DNA from: Guillardia theta CCMP2712
Lineage: Eukaryota; Cryptophyceae; Pyrenomonadales; Geminigeraceae
Assembly (NCBI RefSeq): GCF_000315625.1
Contig: NW_005434664.1
Span: 208,846-272,845 of the forward strand
Direction of reading: 5' to 3'
DNA length: 64,000 nucleotides
Under the pieces are notes generated by a model, which ran no database searches, was not told the origin of the DNA, and saw only the letters and a program-made list of their open reading frames with translations. The position numbers and the translations under genes are program-made. The first letter of the stretch is position 1. Every line of letters starts with the position of its first letter. This document shows, piece by piece, positions 32,996 to 43,269 of the stretch.

Positions 32996-33204
32996 CTGCG
33001 CGACACCACATCATGCAAACAGACGATGAACGCTGCTTGGAGTACAAGGATTTGAAGGTTAACGAGATGAGTGGCAGGAACTAAAAGTTTATTTGACAGT
33101 GTAGCATAGTCTTGAAGTGAGTTAACAAGCACCTACTACACACATACATTGTGTATATCCAAAATTCCTTCTCGCAGACTCTTTCTCCCGTAAAACTCCA
33201 ACCT

Positions 33205-33570
33205 TCAGGTCCTCCACGCCCCCGCTGCCTCCGCCACATCCTTGAACGACCCCCTTGCCCCCAAGCTCTTCTTGCTTGCCAGCATAAGCCTCCTCCCTTC
33301 CATCGGCCCTCCTCGCTCCTCCCCGATGTCTTCCGCTGATACCCGCACGCCTCGCCTCCTCGCCTCCATCACTCCCGCCATCACCCCCTCCCCTCCCGAC
33401 TTCACTCTCACTGCCCCCGCCGGCAGCTCCTCCTCCATCCGGCTGCCCGAGGGCCTGTGGGCGTCGACGAAGGCCTGCTGAGCGGGAGAGAGCTTGAGGG
33501 AAGGGCGGGGACGAGAGGGAGGGAGGGCGCGGGAGAGGGAGAGGTCGACGAGGGAGACGGAGCAGGGCAT
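33205..33570 (-). CDS. 120-aa accessory family, subfamily 1, copy D
   Basis: 121 codons, essentially the same as copy A including the ASKKSLGARGSFKDV variant of the tail. The upstream flank is different from about 33630 on, with no TATA-like module. The copy lies just outside the right palindrome arm. Confidence 0.5.
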   Translation of the reverse strand: MPCSVSLVDLSLSRALPPSRPRPSLKLSPAQQAFVDAHRPSGSRMEEELPAGAVRVKSGGEGVMAGVMEARRRGVRVSAEDIGEERGGPMEGRRLMLASKKSLGARGSFKDVAEAAGAWRT

Positions 33571-34289
33571 GGGTCAGCGGTGCGGGCGGCTGCAGCTGTC
33601 GGAGCAGGAGCGTCGAGGTCTGATATGAAGGCAGAGCCCTCGAGATGCGGAGGTCTGCACCGAGATGCGTGGGGGTCAAAACCTCTTACAGGGCTGTCAC
33701 GATACCGAGATAAGCCTGCTTCAAACGCTTTGACTGTGAGCGTCGATGACCGCTGCATCTGATCCCCTGGTCTCGGAGGCCACAGCCGATCAAGGAGTGC
33801 TCGATCACAGACTCTACAATCAGTCTCAACTCGGTGTCACCAACCTACAGCACGGTGCGGATCTTTTACTCAAAGCGGATAGTTTAGTGACACCCGGGTC
33901 ACAAATCACTCAGTGTCTGTCGCCGAGCTGCCTGACGGGCCCCGGGGGCCCTTCAGTTTCGCTTTCCTAGCCGGAGCCAGTCACTGTCTCGACGAGCACA
34001 CGCGGCAGCATACAAGAAGCTCAGCTACCCTTGACTCCCTCCCTTATCCATTGACATGTGCAGTCAGTCAGCTGCCACCGCACAATGATGCTTACGACTG
34101 TCACTGTATTGCCTGGCTGCGAGTCTCAAGAGCAGTCTCTGCTTCCACTCTCATGCTGCAGGAGCGAAGCTCCTCGTCCTCTACTGCCGATCTAGTCCAG
34201 TGCCGTCTCCAACCAACCCAACGGCGATAACGCTTCGAGATTCATAGAGATGCTGATTGTTGCTCTTTGTGAATTGTTTATTCCTGCAA
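33571..34289. other. Intergenic
   Basis: No gene is supported. Part of it (33890-33990) has the GC-rich GGGCCCCGGGGGCCC / CAGTCACTGTC composition of the dispersed element. Confidence 0.45.
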
Positions 34290-35240
34290 GCCCTATGTAC
34301 TCTTAGCCTATTCGCAAACACACAAATACACCTATTGTACATCCCGCTCGCCTTGTCTCCCTGACTCGCCTGGCATTTGCCTCGCCTCAGCTCATCCACG
34401 CCCCCGCTGCCTCCGTCACATCCTTGAACGACCCCCGTGATCGCTTCCCGCTCCCAACCATGAGCCTCCTCCCTTCCATCGGCCTTCCTCGCTCCTCCCC
34501 GATGTCCTCCGCTGATACCCGCACGCCTCGCCTCCTCGCCTCCATCACTCCCGCCATCACCCCCTCCCCTCCCGACTTCACTCTCACTGCCCCCGCCGGC
34601 AGCTCCTCCTCCATCCGCCTGCCCGAGGGCCTGTGGGCGTCGACGAAGGCCTGCTGAGCGGGAGAGAGCTTGAGGGAAGGGCGGGGACGAGAGGGAGGGA
34701 GGGCGCGGGAGAGGGAGAGGTCGACGAGGGAGACGGAGCAGGGCATGGGTCAGCGGTGCGGGGGGCTGCTGCTGTCGGAGCAGGAGCGTCGGGGTCTGAT
34801 ATAAAGGCTCTGCGATGCAAGGGGGCGGAGGAGATATGCATGTAAAAGGTATTATAAACGAGGAGATGCGGGGGCCTAATGTCACGGCGGTTCGGCCAAC
34901 AGCTACGAGAGTCACGATACCAGTCGGTCGATCGCCTGTAAGGCCAGGCAGCAGCACGTCGGGAGAGCGAGTGTGGCCGGGTAGACCTCACCGTTTGTTA
35001 GAGCTGCTTTTCTCTCAGTGTCTCGTAATGGCTGGGTTGAGATCTGCGGGCCAAGGCGGAACGTGACGTTTCGTGGAAGGGAGTAAAGTCTATCCCAAGT
35101 TACGGGGCTGTGTGTCACGTTTGAGGCGACTGGCCGGGTAGACTTCACCGTTTGGTAGAGGTGCATTCCTTCAGGCCAAGGCAGAACGTGACGTTTGAAG
35201 TTTCGACGAATCGAGCGGCAGTCTAGAAAGATCTTACGAA
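34290..35240. repeat. Third copy of the subfamily 1 module, direct repeat of 29510-30470
   Basis: The left part (CAAACACACAAATACACCTA and what follows), the ORF, the TATA-like module and the tandem CCCAGCCAT elements follow the same order and strand as at 29510-30470. Only scattered substitutions are visible. Confidence 0.75.
34387..34746 (-). CDS. 120-aa accessory family, subfamily 1, copy E
   Basis: 119 codons, closest to copy B (VGSGKRSRGSFKDV tail, ending AWMS). Substitutions include GRRMEEEL for GSRMEEEL and EERGRP for EERGGP. The upstream TATA-like module is present. Confidence 0.55.
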   Translation of the reverse strand: MPCSVSLVDLSLSRALPPSRPRPSLKLSPAQQAFVDAHRPSGRRMEEELPAGAVRVKSGGEGVMAGVMEARRRGVRVSAEDIGEERGRPMEGRRLMVGSGKRSRGSFKDVTEAAGAWMS

Positions 35241-35696
35241 GAGGGTGCTGATATTCCCAGTGTCACGCGTCAGTTTCACGTTCCGCAGATCGGCCGGACT
35301 TCGGCGGGCCCGTCACCTTAGTCACTCACAGTACGGTCGGACACTGCCGACACCTCAGTGTGACGGAGCCTCGGCGGGAGCTGCGGAGCCTGTCACCGGG
35401 CACCCCGGTTGTGACTGCCAGGGCCACCTTCTTGGTCAGAGTCAGAGTGCGACTGTTCATTTTTCCGAATCATTAGGTAGAAACCTGCCACGGTACTACC
35501 GGGTATGTTAAGTTACATCCGGAGCCTGGCACCTGTGTCACTGGCGAAGCTGCGGCGCCTACCGGTCACGGGCAGCCTGTTCGCCTTCCGCCTCCAACCA
35601 CTGAGGATGCCCCAACTTAGAGTCAATCTTTATGTGTCATACTCCTTGACAACCTGATGGGTGTACTCTCTTTGCTAACTTCAGACCACTCACCTC
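35241..35696. repeat. GC-rich dispersed element
   Basis: GGCGGGCCCGTCACC, GTCGGACACTGCCGACACC and CTGTCACCGGGCACCCCGG are the same style as blocks at 11020, 12640, 33890, 38030 and 40160. No coding function is seen. Confidence 0.45.
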
Positions 35697-37763
35697 TCAT
35701 GGGCCCTCAGACGCTGCCGTTTCGCTTTTGATCTCTGGCAACGGATGAGCTACTCCTCCCTGTTTACTGTTCCCTCGCCCCTGTCTCCTCCAGTTTCCTT
35801 CTGCCCCTGCCTCTCCTCGAGCTGACGATCCTCGACTGCCATCCAGGGGAAGCTGGTAGGCCTCTCTCAGAGTCATCACAGAAGCTCCTTGCCGGAAGAG
35901 GTTGTCTCCATGGCCCGGGCGGTTCACTATCGCCATGGCATCGGCTTCCGAGAGCTCCTTGAGAAGGAGAGCATAGCTGGTGTCGTCCAGCCGACGGAGA
36001 GAAACCTTGCTGGGGGCAAACCAGCCACAAACATTCTTGATCGACGATTCGGAGGGGAGACCGATGACAACCAGGGTGGTCATGTCCTCATCCAGGAGTC
36101 GGTCTTGCGCCTGATCCACACAGACTGATTTGAAGTTTCTTGGCACGTGCAGAACATTCCGGGCCTTGTCTCCATCTGATAAGACGTCCCTGAACATGTC
36201 CCCAAAGATACAGCCTGTTGCAAACGCATCCCAGCCGCTTTCGTGCAGCTTCTGGGAGGAATAATGTTTGAAGTCACTATGAAGGGACACCCTACAGGCG
36301 GTTGAGGCATTCCGAGATCTCCTGTAAAGGTCCAAGAGGTTGGTGAGTTGGGCATCTTCTTGTTTGAAAGCCACGTGAGCAAGGTACTTGGTATCGTACA
36401 CTTGGGGGAAGCTCCTGTGAACGATGCTTTTGAACTCCATCAGAGTGTTGGGCAGACGGCATTCAAAATGAGAGATCAGAAACATCAGGTCGTACAACCC
36501 GTTGTGTACCACCATGGGCTTCTTGCTTGATGACAGCACATTGAAAATGTGCCGAAACCCAAGACGAGATTGTAGGATCTGATGCGCTTTCTCTGTCGTA
36601 CGCTTCCGCCAGCTCTCATCTCCCCGCGAGCAAACCAGCCGCATGACAAGAGGGTTGCAGGGCTCTTTCCTCGTCATCACAACCAGCTTCGGGTACTTCA
36701 TCGCAACCTGCTGCTGCAGTGCAAGCCTGATGAAGGAGTTCGCACTGGGAAACATGTATTCTTCATTCCCCGCCTGCTCGCCTACACCATTCATCCACGC
36801 ATCCAGTCCATCCATGAGCCTGTTCAACAGAACAAGATCTCCCTCTCTTGTGATTGCAACAGGTCTGGACTGTCTGAACTCGCTCTTCTCCACTCCGAAC
36901 TGTCTCATGACGTCATAGCGGACGTAGACCTCTCCAAGGGCATCGGTGTAAGGGATCCCATCGTAGAACCATCGGTTGAAGTCCAGCTGGCACTGCCCTA
37001 TGTGAAACTCGTGGATGGTGTTGACGTCCAATGTTACCCGAGGGCTCGAGCTTGACCTGGAGGAGGGGAACACGAAGAAAGTGTAGGGTCTAGCGATCAA
37101 CCCACCATTCTTCTCATCCTTGTGAAAGATGCACAGCCCTACAGATATGATGCTGTTCGAGGAAGCGACCTCTCGCATCTTCATGTACCGATCTTCGAGG
37201 TCCTCCATCCATTGGAATTCGTCGTAGGTCTGCAACGAAGTCATCTCAAGGTCCAGAGTGTAAAATTCACAGGATGGCAGCATGCTCTCGATCTGACTAG
37301 CAACTTGCGGGAACATCGAGCGATCGATGAAGGACTTCTTGGATTTTGCAGGTCTCCAAAGGCCGAAAGTTGATGACAATTCAGGGATAGACTTGAGATA
37401 AGTCAAAGGGTTAACCCTCTTCGAGATGGACTTGCAGGCTTCGATCACAAGGCTTCCCACTCGTCTCAGCATCGAACTCTTTGGCATGGAGCGTCTTTCA
37501 TGAACTTGATCCAACCTCCACTTGCTCGCCTCGTAGGTCGGCTTGCTGATCTTGTCAACTCCTCTGAGTTCGGTGGAGCATCGACTATGATGGGTCCTAT
37601 CCATGTCGACGGATTTCAGACCAGCATTGGAGTTGATTCTCACTGATAACGTTGGTGCCATCAACAGTAAACACATCAAGAACAAGCTGAGGGATGCCTT
37701 TGCTGATCGGCTGCAAGTCAGCATGCCTGCGAGGCGAAAGCTGCTTGCTAGCAAGGTTCCCAT
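35697..37763 (-). CDS. PARN-like DEDDh 3'-exoribonuclease with N-terminal hydrophobic signal
   Basis: Single exon, 688 aa. The DEDDh residues of the PARN/CAF1 family are all present: D171 and E173 (YTLDLEMTS), D425 (VVHNGLYDLMFL), then H507 and D512 (KLHESGWDAFATGC). The His-Asp spacing equals that of human PARN. The nuclease core has a large insert between residues 200 and 400, where PARN carries its R3H domain. After it, TTLVVIGLP begins an RRM-like segment. The family removes poly(A) or other 3' tails from RNA. The N-terminus contains a long hydrophobic stretch (LSLFLMCLLLMAPTLSV), so the protein probably enters the ER or a plastid-linked compartment, or is anchored there. A shorter start at residue 14 would give a classical signal peptide. 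Lack of introns is unusual here. Confidence 0.8.
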   Translation of the reverse strand: MGTLLASSFRLAGMLTCSRSAKASLSLFLMCLLLMAPTLSVRINSNAGLKSVDMDRTHHSRCSTELRGVDKISKPTYEASKWRLDQVHERRSMPKSSMLRRVGSLVIEACKSISKRVNPLTYLKSIPELSSTFGLWRPAKSKKSFIDRSMFPQVASQIESMLPSCEFYTLDLEMTSLQTYDEFQWMEDLEDRYMKMREVASSNSIISVGLCIFHKDEKNGGLIARPYTFFVFPSSRSSSSPRVTLDVNTIHEFHIGQCQLDFNRWFYDGIPYTDALGEVYVRYDVMRQFGVEKSEFRQSRPVAITREGDLVLLNRLMDGLDAWMNGVGEQAGNEEYMFPSANSFIRLALQQQVAMKYPKLVVMTRKEPCNPLVMRLVCSRGDESWRKRTTEKAHQILQSRLGFRHIFNVLSSSKKPMVVHNGLYDLMFLISHFECRLPNTLMEFKSIVHRSFPQVYDTKYLAHVAFKQEDAQLTNLLDLYRRSRNASTACRVSLHSDFKHYSSQKLHESGWDAFATGCIFGDMFRDVLSDGDKARNVLHVPRNFKSVCVDQAQDRLLDEDMTTLVVIGLPSESSIKNVCGWFAPSKVSLRRLDDTSYALLLKELSEADAMAIVNRPGHGDNLFRQGASVMTLREAYQLPLDGSRGSSARGEAGAEGNWRRQGRGNSKQGGVAHPLPEIKSETAASEGP

Positions 37764-38029
37764 GGATCGCTCAGAGAGGCTATCATTCTTCCTCTAGTCT
37801 CCTGTATAGTTCCATCTACTCTTATGTCTTCTGTGCTGGCAGCAACTCCTTCTTTCCTCTCCCCCTCCCCTCATTATTGCCCATGTCCGTCGACATGGTG
37901 AACTTGGGACGAGGCCATTTGGAATCCGTCCCTTCCTCAGTTTCATTCATGAGGACAACTTGGTTTTAAAACTCTTCCTGTCATATTCAAAATTCTAATT
38001 GGGAATTTTGACAAGACTCAACAGTGACT
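37764..38029. other. Intergenic upstream of the PARN-like gene
   Basis: Pyrimidine-rich then AT-rich sequence; presumably the promoter of the minus-strand gene. Nothing else is recognised. Confidence 0.4.
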
Positions 38030-38800
38030 CCGGGCCCGAGCGGTGACTCTCTCGTCAGCGACCGTACCCGGTGACCCGCCGGGCCGCCGCACGCACTGCC
38101 CCACTGATGCAACCGGTTGAACCGGCCCGGGGATTTTTAATCAATCACGGCAGCCCGCGGCCGCCGGTAAACTTTGAAAGGCTCAGTGAGTCACTGTCCG
38201 ACGGACCGTACTCACGGTCGCCGGCCCGCCCGCGCCGGCGCCGCGGCGCGGCCCGCCGGGGCCGGGGCCACTGGCGGCGGCAAGGGCCGGAAGTTTGAAC
38301 TTGTTGAGTAACTGAGTCGACGAGCGGCGATCGGACCCGAGGCACCCCGTGACCGTGCCGTTCACTCACTCGGACCGTCGCCGGACGTTGCCAAGTTGAA
38401 CCGTTGAACCGTGCCGGCCCGGCCCGGGCCGCGGCGCGTCCGACGGACCGTGCCAATACTACGGGCCGGGCGGCGCCGCGAGCCCGGCTCCGGCCCCCGG
38501 GAGCCCGGTGATCGGACAGCGGCCTCCGATGATGCCGCCGCCGCGGCGCGCAGTGCGCCGCGGGCCCGGGGCCCGCCCGGCCGGGACCCCAGGAGCGGCG
38601 CCCGGCCTGGTGATCGGACACTGCGGCGGCCCAGCCCGGTAAAACGGGCCCGTCAGGCTTGCCAAGAAGTTGCCGCGCCGGCGGCGAATACTGAAATTGA
38701 CCGGCACTCGAAGGTTGCGAGGCTGTATCGGAGCCTCGGAGGCAACCGTTGCAACCGTTGGCTGTAAGCCCCCCGCTGGTTTGTCGGGGAGCAGTCACGA
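38030..38800. repeat. Extreme GC-rich dispersed block
   Basis: Nearly all G and C (CCCGCCGGGGCCGGGGCCAC-like), interspersed with GTCACTGAGTG, GTTGAACCG and GGGATTTTTAATCAATCACG. Because stops are rare, frames stay open on both strands, but there is no protein signature. It resembles a degraded mobile or satellite element. Confidence 0.5.
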
Positions 38801-38986
38801 GACGGCAGGGTCGAGATGGTCTAGAAGGTTCTTACGAAGGGTCAGACGGCCTTCTACCCCGAAGAAGATTCAAAATTAAAAACAAATATCCGGGGAGATA
38901 CCTGGGAGATACCCTCGACTTCTTCATCTCGCCCTCCTCTGCAGCCTGCTCTGCAGCCTCGTGCTACTGGTATCATCCGCCACAGC

Positions 38987-39334
38987 ATGACACGCGTCCT
39001 CGCCATCACCATCGTCGACCTCCCTCCCTCTCCCCCCTCCCCTCCCCGTCGCCCCTCCCGCCCCTGCTTCAGACTCTCCCCCTCCCAGCAGGCATACCTC
39101 GATGCTCAGGTGCCCACGTCGCCGTGTGCGGAGGAGGCGAGGCAGCCTGCAGGGAGAGGTGTGAGGGTGGAGTCGGAGGGGAAGGAGCTGATGCAGGGAG
39201 TGATGGAGGCGAGGAAGGCAGCAGCAGGGCTCAAGAAGGGACGACAGGAGGGAACGGGCGCGAGCTGGCGGAGCCAAGTGTTTGCGGAGTCCTTCGAGGA
39301 CGTGACGGCGGGGGCACTGGAGTTTCATGCATGA
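38987..39334 (+). CDS. 120-aa accessory family, subfamily 2, copy G
   Basis: 115 codons: MTRVLAITIVDL, LSPSQQAYLDAQVPTS, GVRVESEGKELMQGVMEARK and FAESFEDVTAGALEFHA. It is one half of an inverted pair with 39737-40083, the two separated by about 400 bp of AT-rich DNA. Confidence 0.55.
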   Translation: MTRVLAITIVDLPPSPPSPPRRPSRPCFRLSPSQQAYLDAQVPTSPCAEEARQPAGRGVRVESEGKELMQGVMEARKAAAGLKKGRQEGTGASWRSQVFAESFEDVTAGALEFHA

Positions 39335-39736
39335 GCAAGAAGGGGAGTGTCGGAAGACAGTTGCAGCCTTGACGCGAATTGAGGATGTACGATGTAGGAT
39401 AGATGTAAGTTAAGCGAGGGAACGATTGAATAAATTCATTTATACAATCATACAATTCTGATAACCTTTCAATGTGCATGTTTAAACCTCTACAGTTGTG
39501 AAAAACAGCCTTGAAATGTGCATGAATACATGATGTCAATATCAAATTCCTTCAAATCAGTTGTTCGAATACCTTTTTTCGCTTGGAATTGTGAAATTAT
39601 TTTGGCTGTTGTGAAACACAAATCAAAAGGTTCGCCCGAGTTGAAATACACTCATATCACTATGTTTATTCCCATGCTTGAGCTTACATCTATCGTACAT
39701 CGTACCTTCCCCACCTCTATTTAGCTTGATCAAAGC
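39335..39736. other. Spacer of the inverted subfamily 2 pair
   Basis: AT-rich. Short inverted matches near its ends (GATGTAGGATAGATGTAAG at 39389 against CTTACATCTATCGTACATC at 39684) show the palindrome reaches past the ORFs. No gene. Confidence 0.5.
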
Positions 39737-40083
39737 TCATGCATGAAACTCCAGTGCCCCCGCCGTCACGTCCTCGAAGGACTCCGCAAACACAGTGATC
39801 CGCCAGCTCGCGCTCGTCCTCCCCTGTCTCCCCTTCTTGAGCCCTGCTGCTGCCTTCCTCGCCTCCATCACTCCCCGCATCAGCTCCTTCCCCTCCGACT
39901 CCACCCTCACACCTCTCCCTGCCGGCTGCCTCGCCTCCTCCGCACACGGCGATAGGGCGCGTGAGCATCGAGGTATGCCTGCTGGGAGGGGGAGAGTCTG
40001 AAGCAGGGGCGGGAGGGGCGACGAAGAGGGGAGGGGGGAGAGGGAGGGAGGTCGACGATGGTGATGGCGAGGACGCGTGTCAT
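39737..40083 (-). pseudogene. 120-aa accessory family, subfamily 2, copy H, frameshifted
   Basis: It starts MTRVLAITIVDL like copy G, but after DAHAP the frame shifts by one base near 39955. The rest (CAEEARQPAGRGVRVESEGK ... TAGALEFHA) continues in another frame. It is either a recent pseudogene or a base error. Confidence 0.65.
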
Positions 40084-40159
40084 GCGAGGGAGAGTCTGTT
40101 GCAGTCGTGTTGAAGTTGCACGAGCTCGTTGAGGAGTAAGCAAGGGCCACTGGACTGGT

Positions 40160-40420
40160 GATCCCCGGGACTGCAAGTTTGACTGTCAGCGCCAGCTCAG
40201 CGGCTGTAAGTCTCTACGGCAGTACCGGACCAAGTTTCCAAACGGTGTATGTTTTAATGGGCCTCCGGAACCTTCGGAAGTTCCGACCGACTCGGAGTCG
40301 GCCGGTAGTTGCCGCCGCCCCGGCGACCGCAGTGAGCGGCGAGAGCGGCGCCGTGGTGACCGGGCCGGGCGGCCACGGCCGGGCCGGGCCGGGCCGCGAC
40401 TGATCAGTCAGGGCCGGATG
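40160..40420. repeat. GC-rich dispersed block
   Basis: It ends in GGGCCGGGCGGCCACGGCCG and CCGCGACTGATCAGTCAGGG, the same style as 38030-38800. It lies just before the next gene. Confidence 0.45.
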
Positions 40421-40465
40421 AAAAAAAACGCGCGCAATTTTCAAGTTTGTGGCCTGCAGAATTTC

Positions 40466-41488
40466 ATGGCAGGGATCTTTAACAAGAGTCGTCGAAGCCG
40501 ATTTATAGCCAAGACAAACACAGAGTTCAAGACCAAGAAATCATCAAAATGTGCTTTCTTTGACGAGAAGTCATTTTTCAAGGAGGACAGAATGGAAGAA
40601 GTTTTTGATTTGGAAAATCCCAGGTTGATATGAATTGGAAAATTTTGAGTCCCATCTTACCAAAGCAGGGAGATGAAAAATCCTCCATCATCAGATACTA
40701 AACCAGGCAAAAATCAAACACACCGAAATCTGTCACACTTTGATCAAGACGAGGATGCCAAGAAGGCAAAGCCAGACGGTATATCGGAACGACAACTCGT
40801 GCTCAACCAAATGGCGAATGCAACTACACGATTTGTGAATAGTGGAAGGTATTCTGTGAATGAATCATTCTGCTTGGTGCTGAAAATCAGTGCTTTGTGT
40901 TGTGTATGCAAGGAATGAATTTCTGCTGTCTAATGAGAGGCAGTCAGCACTCAACTATTACAATTGCAAGAATATTTTTCGGATCGTCGAGAACAAGCGC
41001 TTGGCATCGACGGATCACTTGGAGAAAGAATTCCAACACAAGCTTAATCATTTTCAAAACAGAAGCAAATGGGTTTGTTGCGATACATTTGTTCAAATTG
41101 AACTGAATCCAGGTGAAAGGTCATACATCAATTGCGAAAACACCTGCGGGCCGCTGGCTCTTCAGGATGCTCTCCAGAAGATCGAGCAGTTTTCTATAGC
41201 CCTGTACCAGAGCCGAGAGCAGGCAATTTTTCAACAAGTACAATGGCGGTCAAATCGGACGATCAGCCTTCTTTGAATGAACGAGCGGGTTTGTTGAGCT
41301 GTTGTTATCGAAAGAGACGAGACTTGGAGGATCGACAACCCAGTTCACATCTTGAAGATGATTCGAAGTCAAATTTACTGACAAGCAGCAAACATCACAC
41401 TTCTCATTTAGCAGCCTCGCCAGGTTATCTTGAAAACATTTTCAAGACCTTCGAGTCACTAAGACCCTTCCGAAGCTTTCCCGTTTGA
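40466..41488 (+). CDS. Hypothetical protein (4 exons)
   Basis: Exons 40466-40623, 40669-40848, 40913-41237 and 41267-41488 join in phase. The introns are 45, 64 and a very short 29 nt; if the last is not spliced, the protein ends at 41276. About 294 aa. A basic head (MAGIFNKSRRSRFIAKTNTE) is followed by polar, charged sequence and helices (NCKNIFRIVENKRLASTDHL, GPLALQDALQKIEQFSIALY) with several Cys (WVCCDTF, NCENTCG). The tail is Ser/Lys-rich. No family is recognised. Confidence 0.55.
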
Positions 41489-41755
41489 ACTAAAAATATC
41501 GGAACCTCATCACACAACGCCACCAGACAACTCAGCTCAACTGTCAAGGTAATGTCTCAGCCCCATGACTGAAATCAAGTACTGATGTCTTTGACTGCTC
41601 TGTTAGCTCATTAGAGCCGAATTCGGGGGACTGCTTTCAATCTCCATCTTTCACCATTTCAGCCAGTCTTGAGCTACCCGACTTGTCGTGAGCACAAAGT
41701 TGCATTCTGCTGCAATGAAGTTGAAAAATTTCATAACCAACTTTGAAATTGATGT

Positions 41756-43025
41756 CTACACATGTTTTGATTCGATCAACCCAAGCTTCGACAATATCAG
41801 ACACGCGATCTTTCTTCCCCCCTGAATGCTTGGCTCAACCCGAGCAACATAGTCTCTGGTATCCTTTCCATCGAGCGCATCGGCTAGGTGAATGGGCACC
41901 ACCTCTCTTACTCCTGGAATTTTGACCTTTGACACGCCGAGTTCGAAAGCAATCCGCATTCTGTACTGAAGAATCCCAGGAGCGCAGTGATAGCACAGGC
42001 AATAGAGGGCACTGTTTGCCCAACTTTGGTTGTTTTGCTCGTCTAAATTGTAAACCATGCACACTGCAATCTTCTCTGATGTAAGATCGAGCACAGCCGG
42101 CAACATTATTACCTTTGCTGGCTTGCGATTCTCAACTAGCTTTTTGACGTACTGCCATCGCGAATGAGGGACAACAAACTCAAGTTGGTCAGTCAGAGCA
42201 CCGATTGCAGTTGATAGCGGAAGATCATCTGAAGGTACAGAACGGACGGGTGCAGCCATCCCAGCAAGAACCTTTGGCGAACATCTTGTCAAGACAGATT
42301 CTATCAGCACAAGTGTTTAACACCATGGAGTGATCATGACTGTAAGGAGGGCGATGACTGTGCAGATGGAGGGAGCAAGGGCGATGTCGTTTCCTCCGAC
42401 AGAGACGACCAGATAGTCTCTCTCTGTCAAGTTCTGCCTGATCAGTTCATCTTGCGCTTGGAGGCTACCGCATGCGGGCATGCAGCAGCATTGGAAGCCG
42501 CCGGTGCGAGACGTCAGGGTGGTTGCCTCGACGGCTGATAGGAGGTGAGCAGTGAGCAAGAGGGGCACAAAAGAGATGCTTGCTCACCCGTGTTGACGAC
42601 GAACGACTTCACCTTCTTGTCAGCGAGCTCATAGTTCATCCAGTAACACACGTCCTTGACCATCACGGTTGGTTCAAGTACTGCCTCGTACCCGTTCACG
42701 GCAGCAGCGGTGAACGCCCCCCTGGTTTGATCTTCGATCAGCGACTGCGCAGACTGTCCGCCTCTGAACAGCCAGTGCTGAGACAGCATCAGTCAGCACA
42801 GCACATGCTGCTGCTGCAGGAACACGGCAGGACCTTGTTGTCCAGGGTAGAGTCCCCCGCAAGGAAAATGGCAGCGGCGTCAGATCCATGGCTCCTCCGT
42901 AGACTGGGAGCGGTCAGAGGGGAAGGAGCGCAGAGCACGCTCGGTCACCTCGCGATGATGCTCTTCAGGTAGCTCTCATCATGTCCGTGATATGTCGAGT
43001 AGTACGCGCCTCCCGGCACCGCCAT
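41756..43025 (-). CDS. SGNH/GDSL-like hydrolase-domain protein (multi-exon)
   Basis: It starts MAVPGGAYYSTYHGHDESYL at 43025. The GDS block is FLAGDSTLDNKHW and the third block is YLVVSVGGNDIALAP. These correspond to the catalytic Ser/oxyanion and Asn motifs of SGNH hydrolases. Between them is AVNGYEAVLEPTVMVKDVCY. The C-terminal part has CMVYNLDEQNNQSWANSALY, KIPGVREVVPIHLADALDGK and DTRDYVARVEPSIQGGRK. I recall this arrangement from a family common in protists. A classical Asp-x-x-His end is not visible, so activity is uncertain. Introns include a 42-nt in-frame one (near 42105-42066), recognised because homologous order continues PAK then IAVCM. Confidence 0.7.
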
Positions 43026-43269
43026 GGCTGACTGGAGCCTTTGCAGGAGGGTGGGCAACGGACGGGGCGCAAATGCCAACTGGGCGGAAAGGGGAGATGG
43101 GAAACATGGAGGCGAGACGGGGGAAAGGAACAGGTTGAAGCAGCTTGATCGGAGAGAGGGAGGAGATGTGAATGAACATGTTCGTCATGGATACAACAAT
43201 CTTCCCTTTCAATCGTCTTTAGTTTCCTTGTTGCAGCGCTATGCTACCCTCTCCTACACGACATCGCCG

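Larger units (their letters stand above)
29600..33030. repeat. Right arm of the large imperfect palindrome
   Basis: It carries, in reversed order and orientation, the modules of the left arm: subfamily 1 gene with its upstream module (29610-30640), a subfamily 2 gene (31210-31740) and the small hydrophobic ORF (32190-33030). Unlike the left arm, it has a complete subfamily 2 copy and an extra plus-strand subfamily 1 copy (31917-32255). Confidence 0.75.

Noticed and set aside
38145-38798. Long open frames over the GC-rich block
   Set aside because: All frames are open because stop codons are AT-rich; the translations are Ala/Gly/Arg/Pro noise without a motif.
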